Source: an uncultured Coriobacteriaceae bacterium (GTDB taxonomy: Bacteria; Actinomycetota; Coriobacteriia; Coriobacteriales; Eggerthellaceae). Taken from it: a stretch of DNA of 25,380 nt. Positions 14,599 to 22,202 of this stretch are shown here, piece after piece (the first letter of the stretch is position 1; every line of letters begins with the position of its first letter). Made by a program: the position numbers and the translations under genes. The DNA lies in the NCBI GenBank assembly GCA_902781245.1, contig CACZIP010000002.1, positions 1-25,380 of the forward strand, given 5' to 3'. The notes under the pieces were generated by a model, which was given only the letters and a program-made list of their open reading frames with translations, searched no databases and had not been told where the DNA came from.

Positions 14599-15396
14599 TC
14601 ATCGGAAAACTTGGTCGTACAGGTAATCGGCGAAGGCTGCGTTGCCCTCCTCGTTCGGATGCAGCTTGTCGGGAAACCACTCAGGATGGTTTTCTGTGAA
14701 CTCATACAGGTCTATGTAGAGGACTCCTTTTTCTTCGGCGACGTCTTTCACGGCGGGACGGATGACCTCACCGAGCACCTGGTTGATAGATTCGTCACGG
14801 GCTGCATTGTTGAGGCGGTAGAACGTGCAAGGAGGCGCCATCAGTACAATCTGCACATCGTGCGACGAAGCGCTCTCGAGTTCGTCGACGAGGGCGCTGA
14901 GCTGGGCTCGATACGACTCGATGCTCCATAGCGGGTCGACGGAGTCGTTGGAGCCCAACATGATGAACGCGATCGATGGGTCGAGTTCCTTTGCTCGCTC
15001 GACGTTGCCAGTTGAACGGTAGGGGAAAGCTCCCTCATCAAGCAGGGTTGTGCCCGAGACGCCGAAGTTGACGACCTTCCAGCCGTCGCCGAGCTTGTTA
15101 TCAAGCAATGCCGGCCATGCTTCTTTCGCAGGGTTGTCGACCCCGTATCCATACGTGATGCTGTCGCCGATGCACGCGATCGTTTTCGCAGAATCGGTGC
15201 CGGATGCTGGGTCTGACACATGCGAGAAAGCGTTGTCGGGCGAGGAAGCTGATGCCGCTCGGGCATCGTCAGATGTTTTGCTGTTCGGCTGTTGCCCACA
15301 TGCACTAAGATTCATCATCATGATCAGCGCTCCAGTAATCAATGCAACCAGTACAGCGATTGCCCTAGCGTGTCCGTTATCGAGAATCTCCTTCAT
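14599..15396 (-). CDS. SGNH/GDSL-family hydrolase lipoprotein
   Basis: 265 aa. Residues 12-32 are hydrophobic and end in LSAC, giving a lipobox with Cys33; a Ser/Asp-rich linker follows. The SGNH blocks are all present: IGDSITYGYG (GDS 77-79, with the nucleophile Ser), NFGVSGTT (block II Gly), MLGSNDS (block III GxND) and DKLHPNEEG (block V, Asp243 and His246). An ester hydrolase or lipase/deacetylase acting outside the membrane is expected; the substrate is unknown. I chose the ATG at 15396, which gives a normal signal peptide. An upstream in-frame ATG at 15423 would add nine residues. Neither has a Shine-Dalgarno sequence, and a TACAAT lies just 6 nt before the 15396 ATG, suggesting a leaderless mRNA. 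Confidence 0.8.
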   Translation of the reverse strand: MKEILDNGHARAIAVLVALITGALIMMMNLSACGQQPNSKTSDDARAASASSPDNAFSHVSDPASGTDSAKTIACIGDSITYGYGVDNPAKEAWPALLDNKLGDGWKVVNFGVSGTTLLDEGAFPYRSTGNVERAKELDPSIAFIMLGSNDSVDPLWSIESYRAQLSALVDELESASSHDVQIVLMAPPCTFYRLNNAARDESINQVLGEVIRPAVKDVAEEKGVLYIDLYEFTENHPEWFPDKLHPNEEGNAAFADYLYDQVFR

Positions 15397-15402
15397 GCGC
15401 CA

Positions 15403-15408
15403 ATTGTA
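15403..15408 (-). promoter_or_regulatory. -10-like hexamer 6 nt before the SGNH start codon
   Basis: TACAAT on the - strand (5/6 match) is separated from the ATG at 15396 by only 6 nt. Transcription from such a box would begin at or next to the start codon, as in leaderless genes. No -35 match is evident. Confidence 0.35.
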
Positions 15409-15474
15409 TGCCAAATAGCCCATGGAAAGATTCGTCGGATGCACCTGTAGGCGAGGACTATCGCATTCGTGCGG

Positions 15475-15480
15475 TATCAT
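15475..15480 (+). promoter_or_regulatory. -10-like hexamer 7 nt before the PLC-like gene start codon
   Basis: TATCAT (5/6 match) ends 7 nt before the ATG at 15488, the spacing expected for a leaderless transcript, and the gene lacks a Shine-Dalgarno sequence. Confidence 0.35.
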
Positions 15481-15487
15481 GGCTTGT

Positions 15488-16228
15488 ATGCCTAGCTGGA
15501 ACATTCATACCGCCCATGTCGAACGCCTTGTGTCTGATTGCCCTGCCCATGACTTGGGCATCGAGGACGTCAATGCATTTTTGTTCGGCAATTACGTTCC
15601 CGACATCTACGTCGGGTTCATGGTGCCCGATGCTTCGATGCATATCGATTACTGCATGACGCACTGGGCGAACGTCGGCTTGATACCCATACCAGACGCC
15701 GACAAGTTCTGGGATATGTATATCTACAAGCGCAGGTCGAAAACGCCATCCGGGGTTTCGCTCGCGTTGGGCGCATGGGCACACCTTGTGGCCGATCGGT
15801 TCTACAACGGAACGTTCCTCACGTTTTTGGAAACGAATGATGCGCCGATGGGCGAGGAGTTGCGCATACGAAAGCAAGGCGATTTCGATGTGTTCGGGCA
15901 TACGCTGGGGATTTCAAGTTGTGTGCAGGTCAATTCCGAGTTGCTCGAAGCTGCAAAGAAGTTCCGCGGGTACAGCATCTTGCCTCAGGATGTCGAGAAA
16001 TCCGTTGAAGTTGCAGCAAGTATCGTGCGTGCATCCGCAATGGTTCCGGCAAATCAAGAGTATCGGCTGCTAAGTGCCGAGTGGTTGACCGAAGTGTTCG
16101 AAGCGTGCAACGAGCGTCTTGCGCAATGGCTCGAAGCGTGGCAAGCGCTCGAAGGCGAAGGCAAAAAGGCATCTGCCGAAGACATCAGAGTGCGACTGGG
16201 CCTTCGCCCAGCTCGTCAGGATTTGTGA
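15488..16228 (+). CDS. zinc-dependent phospholipase C-like protein
   Basis: 246 aa, cytosolic by sequence. It starts MPSWNIHTAH, resembling the Trp/His start of the zinc-dependent phospholipase C-like family (PF00882). Further conserved elements are GNYVPDI (34-40), SMHIDYCMTHW (50-60, with two His) and LGAWAHLVADRFYNG (94-108), all likely metal ligands in a helical bundle. The C-terminal third is helical without recognisable domain. Many bacterial members of this family are not shown to be phospholipases, so the substrate is open. The ATG at 15488 was chosen over an in-frame ATG at 15479 because it matches the family start. It heads a tight operon with the unknown gene (7-nt gap) and thioredoxin (12-nt gap). 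Confidence 0.65.
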   Translation: MPSWNIHTAHVERLVSDCPAHDLGIEDVNAFLFGNYVPDIYVGFMVPDASMHIDYCMTHWANVGLIPIPDADKFWDMYIYKRRSKTPSGVSLALGAWAHLVADRFYNGTFLTFLETNDAPMGEELRIRKQGDFDVFGHTLGISSCVQVNSELLEAAKKFRGYSILPQDVEKSVEVAASIVRASAMVPANQEYRLLSAEWLTEVFEACNERLAQWLEAWQALEGEGKKASAEDIRVRLGLRPARQDL

Positions 16229-16235
16229 GTGAGCC

Positions 16236-16769
16236 ATGGACGAGTGGAGGGGCCTTTCGGTTGGTGTTGCACTCGAATGCGTTGAGCGCGTGAGTTCGCG
16301 TGCTTGGGCGTTGGTGGGGCTTGGTCAAATGGAAGGCGGAGACTGCCTCATCGCCGACATTTCCGACCCGCAAGATGTTCAGGTGAAGGGTTTGTACCAC
16401 GCTGCCACAGGTGATGTGTTCGATTGCGAAAACGACGAGCTGGTGTTGCTCGATGACGACGCGTTGATGCTGGCCGCCTCGTACGGCAAGATTCGGGAAA
16501 AGGATCCTGCCGTGCATATCCTGGGTTCGATCGCAGACGTTACTGGGCAGCTGACGGTGCGCCAACCTGCAGGAAACTACCTGCGCGCATGTCGTTGGGA
16601 TCGCATCAAACAAGGCGCCTTGGGTCGGTCCAATGCCATTTTGCGCACGTTACCGCAATGCGGGTGCGGCGGCTCTTTGGGTGCACCCCAGCTTTTCGAT
16701 TCGTTCGTTGAGATGAGCACTTATCATTTCTGCGCGTTTTGCGCCGAAGATGCTGTATGCCGTATATGA
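16236..16769 (+). CDS. hypothetical protein with C-terminal Cys-rich motifs
   Basis: 177 aa that I do not recognise. No signal peptide or membrane helix is seen. The first 120 residues look like a mixed alpha/beta domain (VALECVERVSSRAWALVGLG, DELVLLDDDALMLAASYGKI). The C-terminus has CGCGG (around 142-146) and HFCAFCAEDAVC (164-175), six cysteines in CxC, CxxC and CxxxxC spacing, suggesting a zinc or Fe-S site, or redox disulfides. It sits 7 nt after the PLC-like gene and 12 nt before thioredoxin, so it is very likely co-transcribed, and the thioredoxin could act on its cysteines. The start is the ATG at 16236 with only a weak GTGAG upstream, in keeping with coupled translation. Good coding character; function unknown. 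Confidence 0.75.
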   Translation: MDEWRGLSVGVALECVERVSSRAWALVGLGQMEGGDCLIADISDPQDVQVKGLYHAATGDVFDCENDELVLLDDDALMLAASYGKIREKDPAVHILGSIADVTGQLTVRQPAGNYLRACRWDRIKQGALGRSNAILRTLPQCGCGGSLGAPQLFDSFVEMSTYHFCAFCAEDAVCRI

Positions 16770-16781
16770 GAGGAGACGCAC

Positions 16782-17132
16782 GTGGTTTACGAGATAACCG
16801 ATGAGAGCTTCGAGGCGGAAGTCGCGAATTGCGGGAAGCCGTGCGTCATCGAGTTCACGGCTGGTTGGTGCACGATGTGCGACGAGATGGTTCCCACGTT
16901 CGAGGAACTTGCCGAGCAATATGGCGACGACGTCAAGTTCTGCATCGTCAACACCGACGAGCAGAAGAAACTGCGCATCAAGTTTGCCGTAGCTGCATAT
17001 CCCTATATCGTGCTAGTGGCGGATGGCATGAAGACGCCGCTGTTCGACGAGCTGGTATCGGCGGAGCGTTTGAAGGAGCGCATCGATTTCGTCTTGAATG
17101 GTGGCAAGGCGCCAACGACCCGTCCGCTGTAA
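16782..17132 (+). CDS. thioredoxin-fold protein with atypical WCTMC active site
   Basis: 116 aa, cytosolic. It starts with GTG at 16782, behind AGGAG. The active site FTAGWCTMCDEMVP (around residues 25-38) has the thioredoxin Cys pair, but with T-M between the cysteines instead of G-P. The cis-Pro loop is present (AVAAYPYIV), and PTFEELAEQYGDDVKFCIVN matches the fold. It should be a thiol-disulfide oxidoreductase; the altered dipeptide usually changes redox potential and partner choice. It ends the operon with the PLC-like and Cys-rich genes. Its stop codon (17130-17132) abuts the stop of the convergent GTPase gene with no gap, and no terminator lies between. Confidence 0.85.
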   Translation: MVYEITDESFEAEVANCGKPCVIEFTAGWCTMCDEMVPTFEELAEQYGDDVKFCIVNTDEQKKLRIKFAVAAYPYIVLVADGMKTPLFDELVSAERLKERIDFVLNGGKAPTTRPL

Positions 17133-19169
17133 TCAATGCTTCCCGAAGAACTCAGGTGTCGCTTCGCGCCATGCTGTGAACGTGGCGGGGTCTGGCTTCA
17201 CATGCGCCATTGAGGCGACTTCATCCCATTTGACGGTGTACCCCGCGCCATGTGAGCAGAACACCGAATCCGGCGTGTTGGGCAAATCCGATTCAGGATC
17301 GTAGGCGGCTTGTTCGATGACGGCTTGCTCGTCATGGCAGCGTTCGTAACCGAGGAATTCCAACGTGAGCGAGCCCATGCCGTGTGTATATGAGTTGAGC
17401 TGCAGGGTGTAATCGTTGATTTCCTTTGCGGGCACGACTCCTCTGATCGACGCGAAATCGTTTTCGGTTTGCGGCGCGTCGTAGCGGGCGCCCATTCGTT
17501 GGAGGTCCGAGAACGCCCGGCCGACCTGCTCGGCGGGGACACGCAACGTGAAGGCTTCCCATGGTTCGAGCAGCACGCTTTTAGCCTGCATGAGGCCTTG
17601 GCGAATGGCCCTATAGGTCGCTTGCCTGAAATCGCCGCCTTCGGTGTGCTTGTTGTGCGCACGACCGCCGATGAGCGTGATGCGCACGTCGGTGACGGGC
17701 GATCCCGTCAGAACGCCCACATGCTCGCGTTCCATGGCGTTGGTCAAGATAAGGCGTTGCCAATTCAAATCGAGTTCATCCACATGGCAGCGGGTGCCAA
17801 ACTGCACGCCCGATCCTGTGGGCAACGGTTCGATGAGAAGATGCACTTCCGCATAGTGGCGAAGCGGCTCGAAATGTCCGATGCCCGTAACAGGTCCCTC
17901 GATCGTTTCGCGGTAGAGCACTCCTCCTGGTCCGAAATCGACATCGAGCCCGAACCGTTCGTGCAGGGTTGCCTGGAGCACCTCTAGCTGAATCGTGCCC
18001 ATGATCTGAACCTGCAACTCTTGCAGTCGCTCGTTCCATCGAACGTTGAGCAAGGGATCCTCGTCGGTCAGCTGCCTCAATGCGGCATGCACGGCTTGAA
18101 CATCGCACCCGTTGAGGATGACGCCGCAAGCGAATGTCGGCACTAGGACGGGCTTGATGGAGGACGCGCTGGTGTCGTCCTGAGCAGCGCTGGCTGCATT
18201 TCCGAGCACCATGCCCGTTTGAGTGCGCGCGAGCCCCGTCACTGCGCAAATCTGGCCTGCATGGCAAGTGGGCACCACTTCGTATTTCTCGCCGGCATAA
18301 CGTCTGATCTGGTCAACCTTTTCGGTCTCGACTCCCGTGTCGGTCGCCGCGGCGATGGTGTGCTTAACCTCGAGCGCGCCGCCCGTCACCTTCATCCATG
18401 TGAGGCGAGTTCCTGAAGGGTCGTGCGAGACCTTGAACACACGTGCCCCGAATTCAGCGGGGAAGGTGTTTTCTTCGATGAGATGAGAAAGCGCATCGAG
18501 AAGCTCGTCGACGCCCTCCTGTTTTAAAGCCGATCCGAAGAACACAGGAAAGACGGATCGTTTGACTACAAGGCGTTGCATAGTCCGCAGAGAAATCGTG
18601 CCCTGTTCAAAGAACTCTTCGATTGCTTGTTCGTCGGCTGCGGCACATGCTTCCGCCAATTCGGGAGGAAAGTCTGTTCCCGTCGCTTCATGAGGGAAAT
18701 CCGAGAAGTCCACGCACATGCTCGAGAAGCGTGCGGACAGCTCCTCCATCACCTGCGCGCGGGAGCGCTCGCTGAGATCCATCTTGTTCGCGAAGATGAA
18801 TGTGGGCACGCCGTGCCGCTCGAGCAGGCGCCAAAGCGTCTCGGTATGCCCGCGCACGCCATCGCCTGCGTCGATGACGAGCACAGCGTAGTCGAGCACC
18901 TGCAGCGTGCGTTCGGCTTCTGCCGAGAAATCGACGTGACCCGGCGTGTCGAGAAGCGTCAGCTCAGCGTCATTGCATTCGATGGCGGCTTGTTTCGAGT
19001 AGATTGTGATGCCGCGTTGTTGCTCGAGTGCATGAAAGTCGAGATGCGAGCTGCCGTTGTCAACGCTGCCGAGTTTGCGCACCGCGCCCGTGCGGAACAG
19101 CAATGACTCGATGAGCGTCGTCTTCCCGGCGTCAACGTGGGCGAGTATGCCGATGACTGAGCGTTTGAT
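17133..19169 (-). CDS. TetM-like translation-factor GTPase, probable ATC start codon
   Basis: 678 aa if started at the ATC at 19169. The EF-G/TetM G-domain motifs are AHVDAGKT (residues 10-17), RGIT (52-55), DTPGHVDF (74-81) and NKMD (128-131). EF-G-like domains II-V follow, and the C-terminal segment VPAKEINDYTLQLNSYTHGM is like that of ribosomal-protection proteins. No ATG, GTG or TTG occurs between the upstream TAA (19212-19214) and the P-loop. The first standard start is a TTG at 19103, which would delete the P-loop. ATC-K-R-S-V-I-G-I-L-A-H-V-D aligns with the usual 'MKxxxIGVLAHVDAGKT' start and follows GGGAG at 6 nt. Third gene of the AKR/DJ-1 operon. Resistance to tetracycline is not implied: this looks like the divergent chromosomal branch. 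Confidence 0.8.
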   Translation of the reverse strand: MKRSVIGILAHVDAGKTTLIESLLFRTGAVRKLGSVDNGSSHLDFHALEQQRGITIYSKQAAIECNDAELTLLDTPGHVDFSAEAERTLQVLDYAVLVIDAGDGVRGHTETLWRLLERHGVPTFIFANKMDLSERSRAQVMEELSARFSSMCVDFSDFPHEATGTDFPPELAEACAAADEQAIEEFFEQGTISLRTMQRLVVKRSVFPVFFGSALKQEGVDELLDALSHLIEENTFPAEFGARVFKVSHDPSGTRLTWMKVTGGALEVKHTIAAATDTGVETEKVDQIRRYAGEKYEVVPTCHAGQICAVTGLARTQTGMVLGNAASAAQDDTSASSIKPVLVPTFACGVILNGCDVQAVHAALRQLTDEDPLLNVRWNERLQELQVQIMGTIQLEVLQATLHERFGLDVDFGPGGVLYRETIEGPVTGIGHFEPLRHYAEVHLLIEPLPTGSGVQFGTRCHVDELDLNWQRLILTNAMEREHVGVLTGSPVTDVRITLIGGRAHNKHTEGGDFRQATYRAIRQGLMQAKSVLLEPWEAFTLRVPAEQVGRAFSDLQRMGARYDAPQTENDFASIRGVVPAKEINDYTLQLNSYTHGMGSLTLEFLGYERCHDEQAVIEQAAYDPESDLPNTPDSVFCSHGAGYTVKWDEVASMAHVKPDPATFTAWREATPEFFGKH

Positions 19170-19175
19170 GGCGTT

Positions 19176-19180
19176 CTCCC
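19176..19180 (-). promoter_or_regulatory. ribosome binding site that decides the ATC start
   Basis: GGGAG on the - strand is followed by exactly 6 nt and then ATC (19169-19167). The spacing is ideal and supports initiation there rather than at the TTG 66 nt further downstream. Confidence 0.6.
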
Positions 19181-19211
19181 GATTGCGGTGATGCTCGATA
19201 CGTTGCTCGCG

Positions 19212-19796
19212 TTAGCGCGCGAATGGGTCGTTAGCAGGATCCGCGTTCCAGGTGTACTCAGCGTAGTTGGCCGTCTTCTCGGCACAATCGTGCCCGCACA
19301 CGTCGGCTATGAATCCAAGTGCCATATCGGTACCAGCGGAAACGCCCGATGAGACGTAGAGATTGCCGTCAACGGTCCAGCGGGCGTTGCGCTCCCAATG
19401 TACTTCGGGGAATAGCTCCTCGGCCCGATCGATACGCGCCTTGTATGTCGTTGCACGGCGTCCGTCAAGCACGCCGGCCTTCGCATAGAGGAATGCGCCG
19501 TTGCAAACCGACAGGACGTACTTCGCTTTGCTTGCAAGCTCCGTGAGTTTGGAGATGAATGCTTCGTTCTCGAGTTGGTCGTACACGCCCATGCCGCCTG
19601 GTAACAGCAAGATCTCGGGTTCATCGACCATGTCGACCTTGATCGTTTCGACTGGCACGCCCTGATAGCTTGTCACGATGCCGCCGCCGAGGGAATAGAA
19701 CTTCGTTTCGAACTCGCCTGAGGCGCCGAGCATTTCAACGGGTCCGAACATGTCGAGCGTCTCGAATCCGTCGAAGAGAATCGCTGTAACGTTCAT
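19212..19796 (-). CDS. DJ-1/PfpI family protein (class I GATase-like)
   Basis: 194 aa, cytosolic. The start is the ATG at 19796 behind GGGGGAAC; the frame is open further upstream, but that part overlaps the AKR gene. The fold is clear: ILFDGFETLDMFGPVEML with Glu21, EILLLPGGMG, and the nucleophile elbow LSVCNGAFLYAKAG with Cys98, followed by LDGRRATTY, as in the isonitrile-hydratase/DJ-1 group. Members act as small-molecule hydratases, glyoxalases or redox-responsive proteins, so the substrate cannot be named. It lies 26 nt after the aldo/keto reductase gene and 42 nt before the TetM-like GTPase, all on one strand. Its TAA is also the upstream in-frame stop that limits the GTPase start. Confidence 0.85.
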   Translation of the reverse strand: MNVTAILFDGFETLDMFGPVEMLGASGEFETKFYSLGGGIVTSYQGVPVETIKVDMVDEPEILLLPGGMGVYDQLENEAFISKLTELASKAKYVLSVCNGAFLYAKAGVLDGRRATTYKARIDRAEELFPEVHWERNARWTVDGNLYVSSGVSAGTDMALGFIADVCGHDCAEKTANYAEYTWNADPANDPFAR

Positions 19797-19822
19797 TGTT
19801 CCCCCTTTGGTTCGGGCTTCGT

Positions 19823-20848
19823 TTACACCTGCACCTTGCCTGCGAGCACGTTCTGGTAGTCTTCCCAGTTCTCCCGCAGCAGTTCTGGAGTTGGCAGCTC
19901 GTAGGGACATCGATTGGCGCATTGCCTGCAATTGATGCAGTCTTCGATCTTGCGCATTTCCGCCTGCCAATGATCGGTAAGCCAATTGGCGCTTGGGGCA
20001 CGACGCAACATGAGCGACATGCGCGCACAATCCTTGATGGATATGTCGACAGGGCAGGGCATGCAATACCCGCAGTTGCGGCAAAACCCGCCTTTGAGTT
20101 CAGCGCGCTCCCGCTCGATGAACGCGCGCAACTCGGCATCCATGGCAGGCGTTTCATCCATGTACGAAAGCCATTCGTCGAGCTCGTGCTCACGTTGGAC
20201 GCCCCAGATAGGCAGTACCGTCGGATGCTTGTTCATGAAGGCCATGCAGGCTCGGCTGTTCGAGATGAGGCCGCCGGCAAGGCCTTTCATGACGACGAAC
20301 CCGACGTTTCGTTGCGCGCAGAGTTCAACGAGATTGAATTCGCGTTGCGACGAGAGGTAGCTGAACGGGAACTGCATCGTCTCGTAGAGCCCAGACTCGA
20401 CCGCCTCTTCTGCGACGTGGATCTTGTGGGCTGTTGCGCCGATGTGGAGGATCTTGCCCTGTGCTTTCGCCTCGAGCATGCACTCGTACAAACCGGTTCC
20501 GTCGCCTGGGCGATAGCATTGCTGGATGTTGTGCAGTTGGTAGACATCGATGTAGTCGGTGCGCAGGTTTGCAAGCGAGGTTTCAAGCTGCTCCCAAAAC
20601 GCCTCGGGTGTCGTGGCCATGGTCTTGGTTGCGATGAAAACCTTGTCGCGCATGCCGTCGAACGCGACACCCAGTTTCGACTCGCTATCGCTGTAGGCGC
20701 GGGCAGTGTCGAAATAGCGCATTCCGCCGTCATAGGCTTTGCGCAGCAAGTGCACCGCCTCTTGTTCTGTGACGCGCTGTATGGGCAAAGCGCCGAATGC
20801 GTTCTGAACGGTGGTTATGCCAGTGGACCCGAGTGTGACGGTGTTCAT
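19823..20848 (-). CDS. aldo/keto reductase with C-terminal 4Fe-4S motifs
   Basis: 341 aa. The start is the ATG at 20848 behind GAGGAG at 6 nt. The AKR barrel has the catalytic tetrad D47 (YFDTARAYSD), Y52, K75 (ATKT) and H106 (YQLHN). After about residue 250 comes a ferredoxin-like extension: CRNCGYCMPCPVDI (C256, C259, C262, C265) and CINCRQCANRCPYEL (C304, C307, C310, C314), giving two possible 4Fe-4S clusters. Such AKRs are common in anaerobes and may couple carbonyl reduction to Fe-S electron transfer instead of, or besides, NADPH. First gene of the operon with DJ-1 and the TetM-like GTPase. The carbonyl substrate is unknown. Confidence 0.9.
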   Translation of the reverse strand: MNTVTLGSTGITTVQNAFGALPIQRVTEQEAVHLLRKAYDGGMRYFDTARAYSDSESKLGVAFDGMRDKVFIATKTMATTPEAFWEQLETSLANLRTDYIDVYQLHNIQQCYRPGDGTGLYECMLEAKAQGKILHIGATAHKIHVAEEAVESGLYETMQFPFSYLSSQREFNLVELCAQRNVGFVVMKGLAGGLISNSRACMAFMNKHPTVLPIWGVQREHELDEWLSYMDETPAMDAELRAFIERERAELKGGFCRNCGYCMPCPVDISIKDCARMSLMLRRAPSANWLTDHWQAEMRKIEDCINCRQCANRCPYELPTPELLRENWEDYQNVLAGKVQV

Positions 20849-20886
20849 GGTGTTCTCCTCAATGTGGCGCGTGCGCTATGGTGCTT

Positions 20887-20892
20887 AGTATA
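20887..20892 (-). promoter_or_regulatory. possible -10 box for the AKR/DJ-1/GTPase operon
   Basis: TATACT on the - strand (5/6 match), 38 nt upstream of the AKR start. There is no good -35 at 16-18 nt. It is the only plausible promoter element in the 108-nt gap between the AKR gene and the upstream glycosyltransferase gene. Confidence 0.35.
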
Positions 20893-20956
20893 ACCGCATC
20901 AACGAGCTTGCTTTCGGGTTAGCAGTGCGCAGTCTTCTACCTACCGCTTTTACGTA

Positions 20957-22108
20957 TCAAGAGTTGACAGCGCATTCGACCGAGGACACGATGCGTTCTG
21001 CACCGCCAGCTGTGACGAGCGATTCTCGAATTGTTCGCGATGCTTCGACGAACGATGGATCCTCTGCAATACGGCGATAGGCGGTTTTGATTGAGGTCGA
21101 ATCGAACGAATCGAGCTTGATTCCCGCGCCGACGCGTTCCGCGCTTTCGGCGTTGAAAGTGCGTTCGAATACGTGTCCTGGAATGATTATCTGCGGTGCT
21201 CCGTATGCAAAGGCATCCGCTGTCGAATTCTGCCCTCCGTGGTGCACGAAACAACATGCACGAGGCAGAAGCTCCTGGAAGTCGAAGCGCGGTGCGAAAT
21301 GCAGGTTTCCTTCCTGGTGCTCGTGCTGGCATCCCGCCACGAACACGTTGCCTTCGAAGTCGTGAAACGCGCCTTTGACGGCGCTCTCGATTGCTCTTTG
21401 GGGAACTGATCCAGCGCCAAAATAGACAACTATGCAATCGCGTTTTGAATTGCCAAGCTCCGGAGCTTGGCGAAGGAAGCCGACGAAATCGACTGCATCG
21501 TCTTCGATGGGCTCCAGCTCGGGGATGCTGGGAACGAACCGGCGATCAAGCCAGCCAAATAGGTCAAGAGATGATTCCACATTCGGCAATCCGAGCTCTC
21601 GGAGCAGGTTTCGCACGCCTTGGGCTTTGTGGGGATTGCTTGCATAAGACGCTTGGGTCGTATACGAGAAGGATCCGAACAAGGGCAGGCCGAGTGCTCG
21701 TGCGGCGATGATCGCCGGCAAATTGTACTCCGAGTACACTGCGTCGATACGATGGGTGGTCACTGCATCGCAGATGGAGGCCACGCTCGCTCGGTCGTAC
21801 TTGTATGCAAGCGCGCCGGTGAGCCACAGCACCTCTTCAAAACTGCGAACGGGTTTTCTACCAGAGATGCCGAGCTTCTCGGCCAAGGGGAACGTCCGTG
21901 AGGCAAGTGCCATGGGAAGCCCGAGCGGTGATGGCGTAGGGAGCTGCCATGTGTCGGGAACGCACGGGTTCACGCAATTGCCGTCGTCTGCAATGCCAAG
22001 CACGGCATGGTGTCCTGCGCGTTCGAACGCGGCCGCGATGGATTGAGCGCGATTCCACGGACCGCTCATGCGAGAAAGCGCGAACATGGGGACTACGAGC
22101 ACGTTCAT
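20957..22108 (-). CDS. GT1-type (UDP-glycosyltransferase/MGT-like) glycosyltransferase
   Basis: 383 aa, no signal peptide. The start is the ATG at 22108 behind GGAGG at 4 nt; the 22147 start would place that ribosome site inside the gene. The N-terminal half begins MNVLVVPMFALSRMSGPWNR, a typical GT-B acceptor domain. The C-terminal half has YFGAGSVPQ (about 229-237) and the donor-binding signature HHGGQNSTADAFAYGAPQII (289-308), followed by FNAESAERVGAGIKL, as in family GT1. It should transfer a sugar from an activated nucleotide donor to a small lipophilic or aminoglycan acceptor. The usual DQ pair after the signature is replaced by ERTF, so donor preference may differ. Divergent from the fructosamine-kinase-like gene (94-nt gap). 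Confidence 0.8.
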   Translation of the reverse strand: MNVLVVPMFALSRMSGPWNRAQSIAAAFERAGHHAVLGIADDGNCVNPCVPDTWQLPTPSPLGLPMALASRTFPLAEKLGISGRKPVRSFEEVLWLTGALAYKYDRASVASICDAVTTHRIDAVYSEYNLPAIIAARALGLPLFGSFSYTTQASYASNPHKAQGVRNLLRELGLPNVESSLDLFGWLDRRFVPSIPELEPIEDDAVDFVGFLRQAPELGNSKRDCIVVYFGAGSVPQRAIESAVKGAFHDFEGNVFVAGCQHEHQEGNLHFAPRFDFQELLPRACCFVHHGGQNSTADAFAYGAPQIIIPGHVFERTFNAESAERVGAGIKLDSFDSTSIKTAYRRIAEDPSFVEASRTIRESLVTAGGAERIVSSVECAVNS

Positions 22109-22169
22109 AGGGCCTCCGGTCTGCTGCTTGAGAAACGGTTCGAGCACATTCTGGAACTTTGCAGTTTAT

Positions 22170-22177
22170 GGTATACC
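22170..22177. promoter_or_regulatory. GGTATACC palindrome in the divergent glycosyltransferase/FN3K promoter region
   Basis: An 8-bp perfect palindrome contains TATACC, with TTCTGG 17 nt upstream on the + strand (22149-22154). It could include the -10 for the FN3K-like gene or be an operator; the promoter match is weak. Confidence 0.25.
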
Positions 22178-22202
22178 TCCAGTAGCGGTCAGGAGGGTTG
22201 CA

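Noticed and set aside
17133..19169. Acquired tetracycline resistance gene
   Set aside because: The protein is only distantly TetM-like, is embedded in a chromosomal operon with local composition, has no mobile element nearby and no tet(M)-type leader; a housekeeping GTPase is more likely.
19796..20893. 365-aa open frame on the + strand opposite the aldo/keto reductase
   Set aside because: The AKR on the other strand has full catalytic and Fe-S motifs; this frame has none.
22068..22202. Longer N-terminus for the fructosamine-kinase-like protein (ATG 22068)
   Set aside because: It would overlap the divergent glycosyltransferase start and lacks a ribosome site, while TTG 22203 has AGGAGG at 6 nt and fits the family start.
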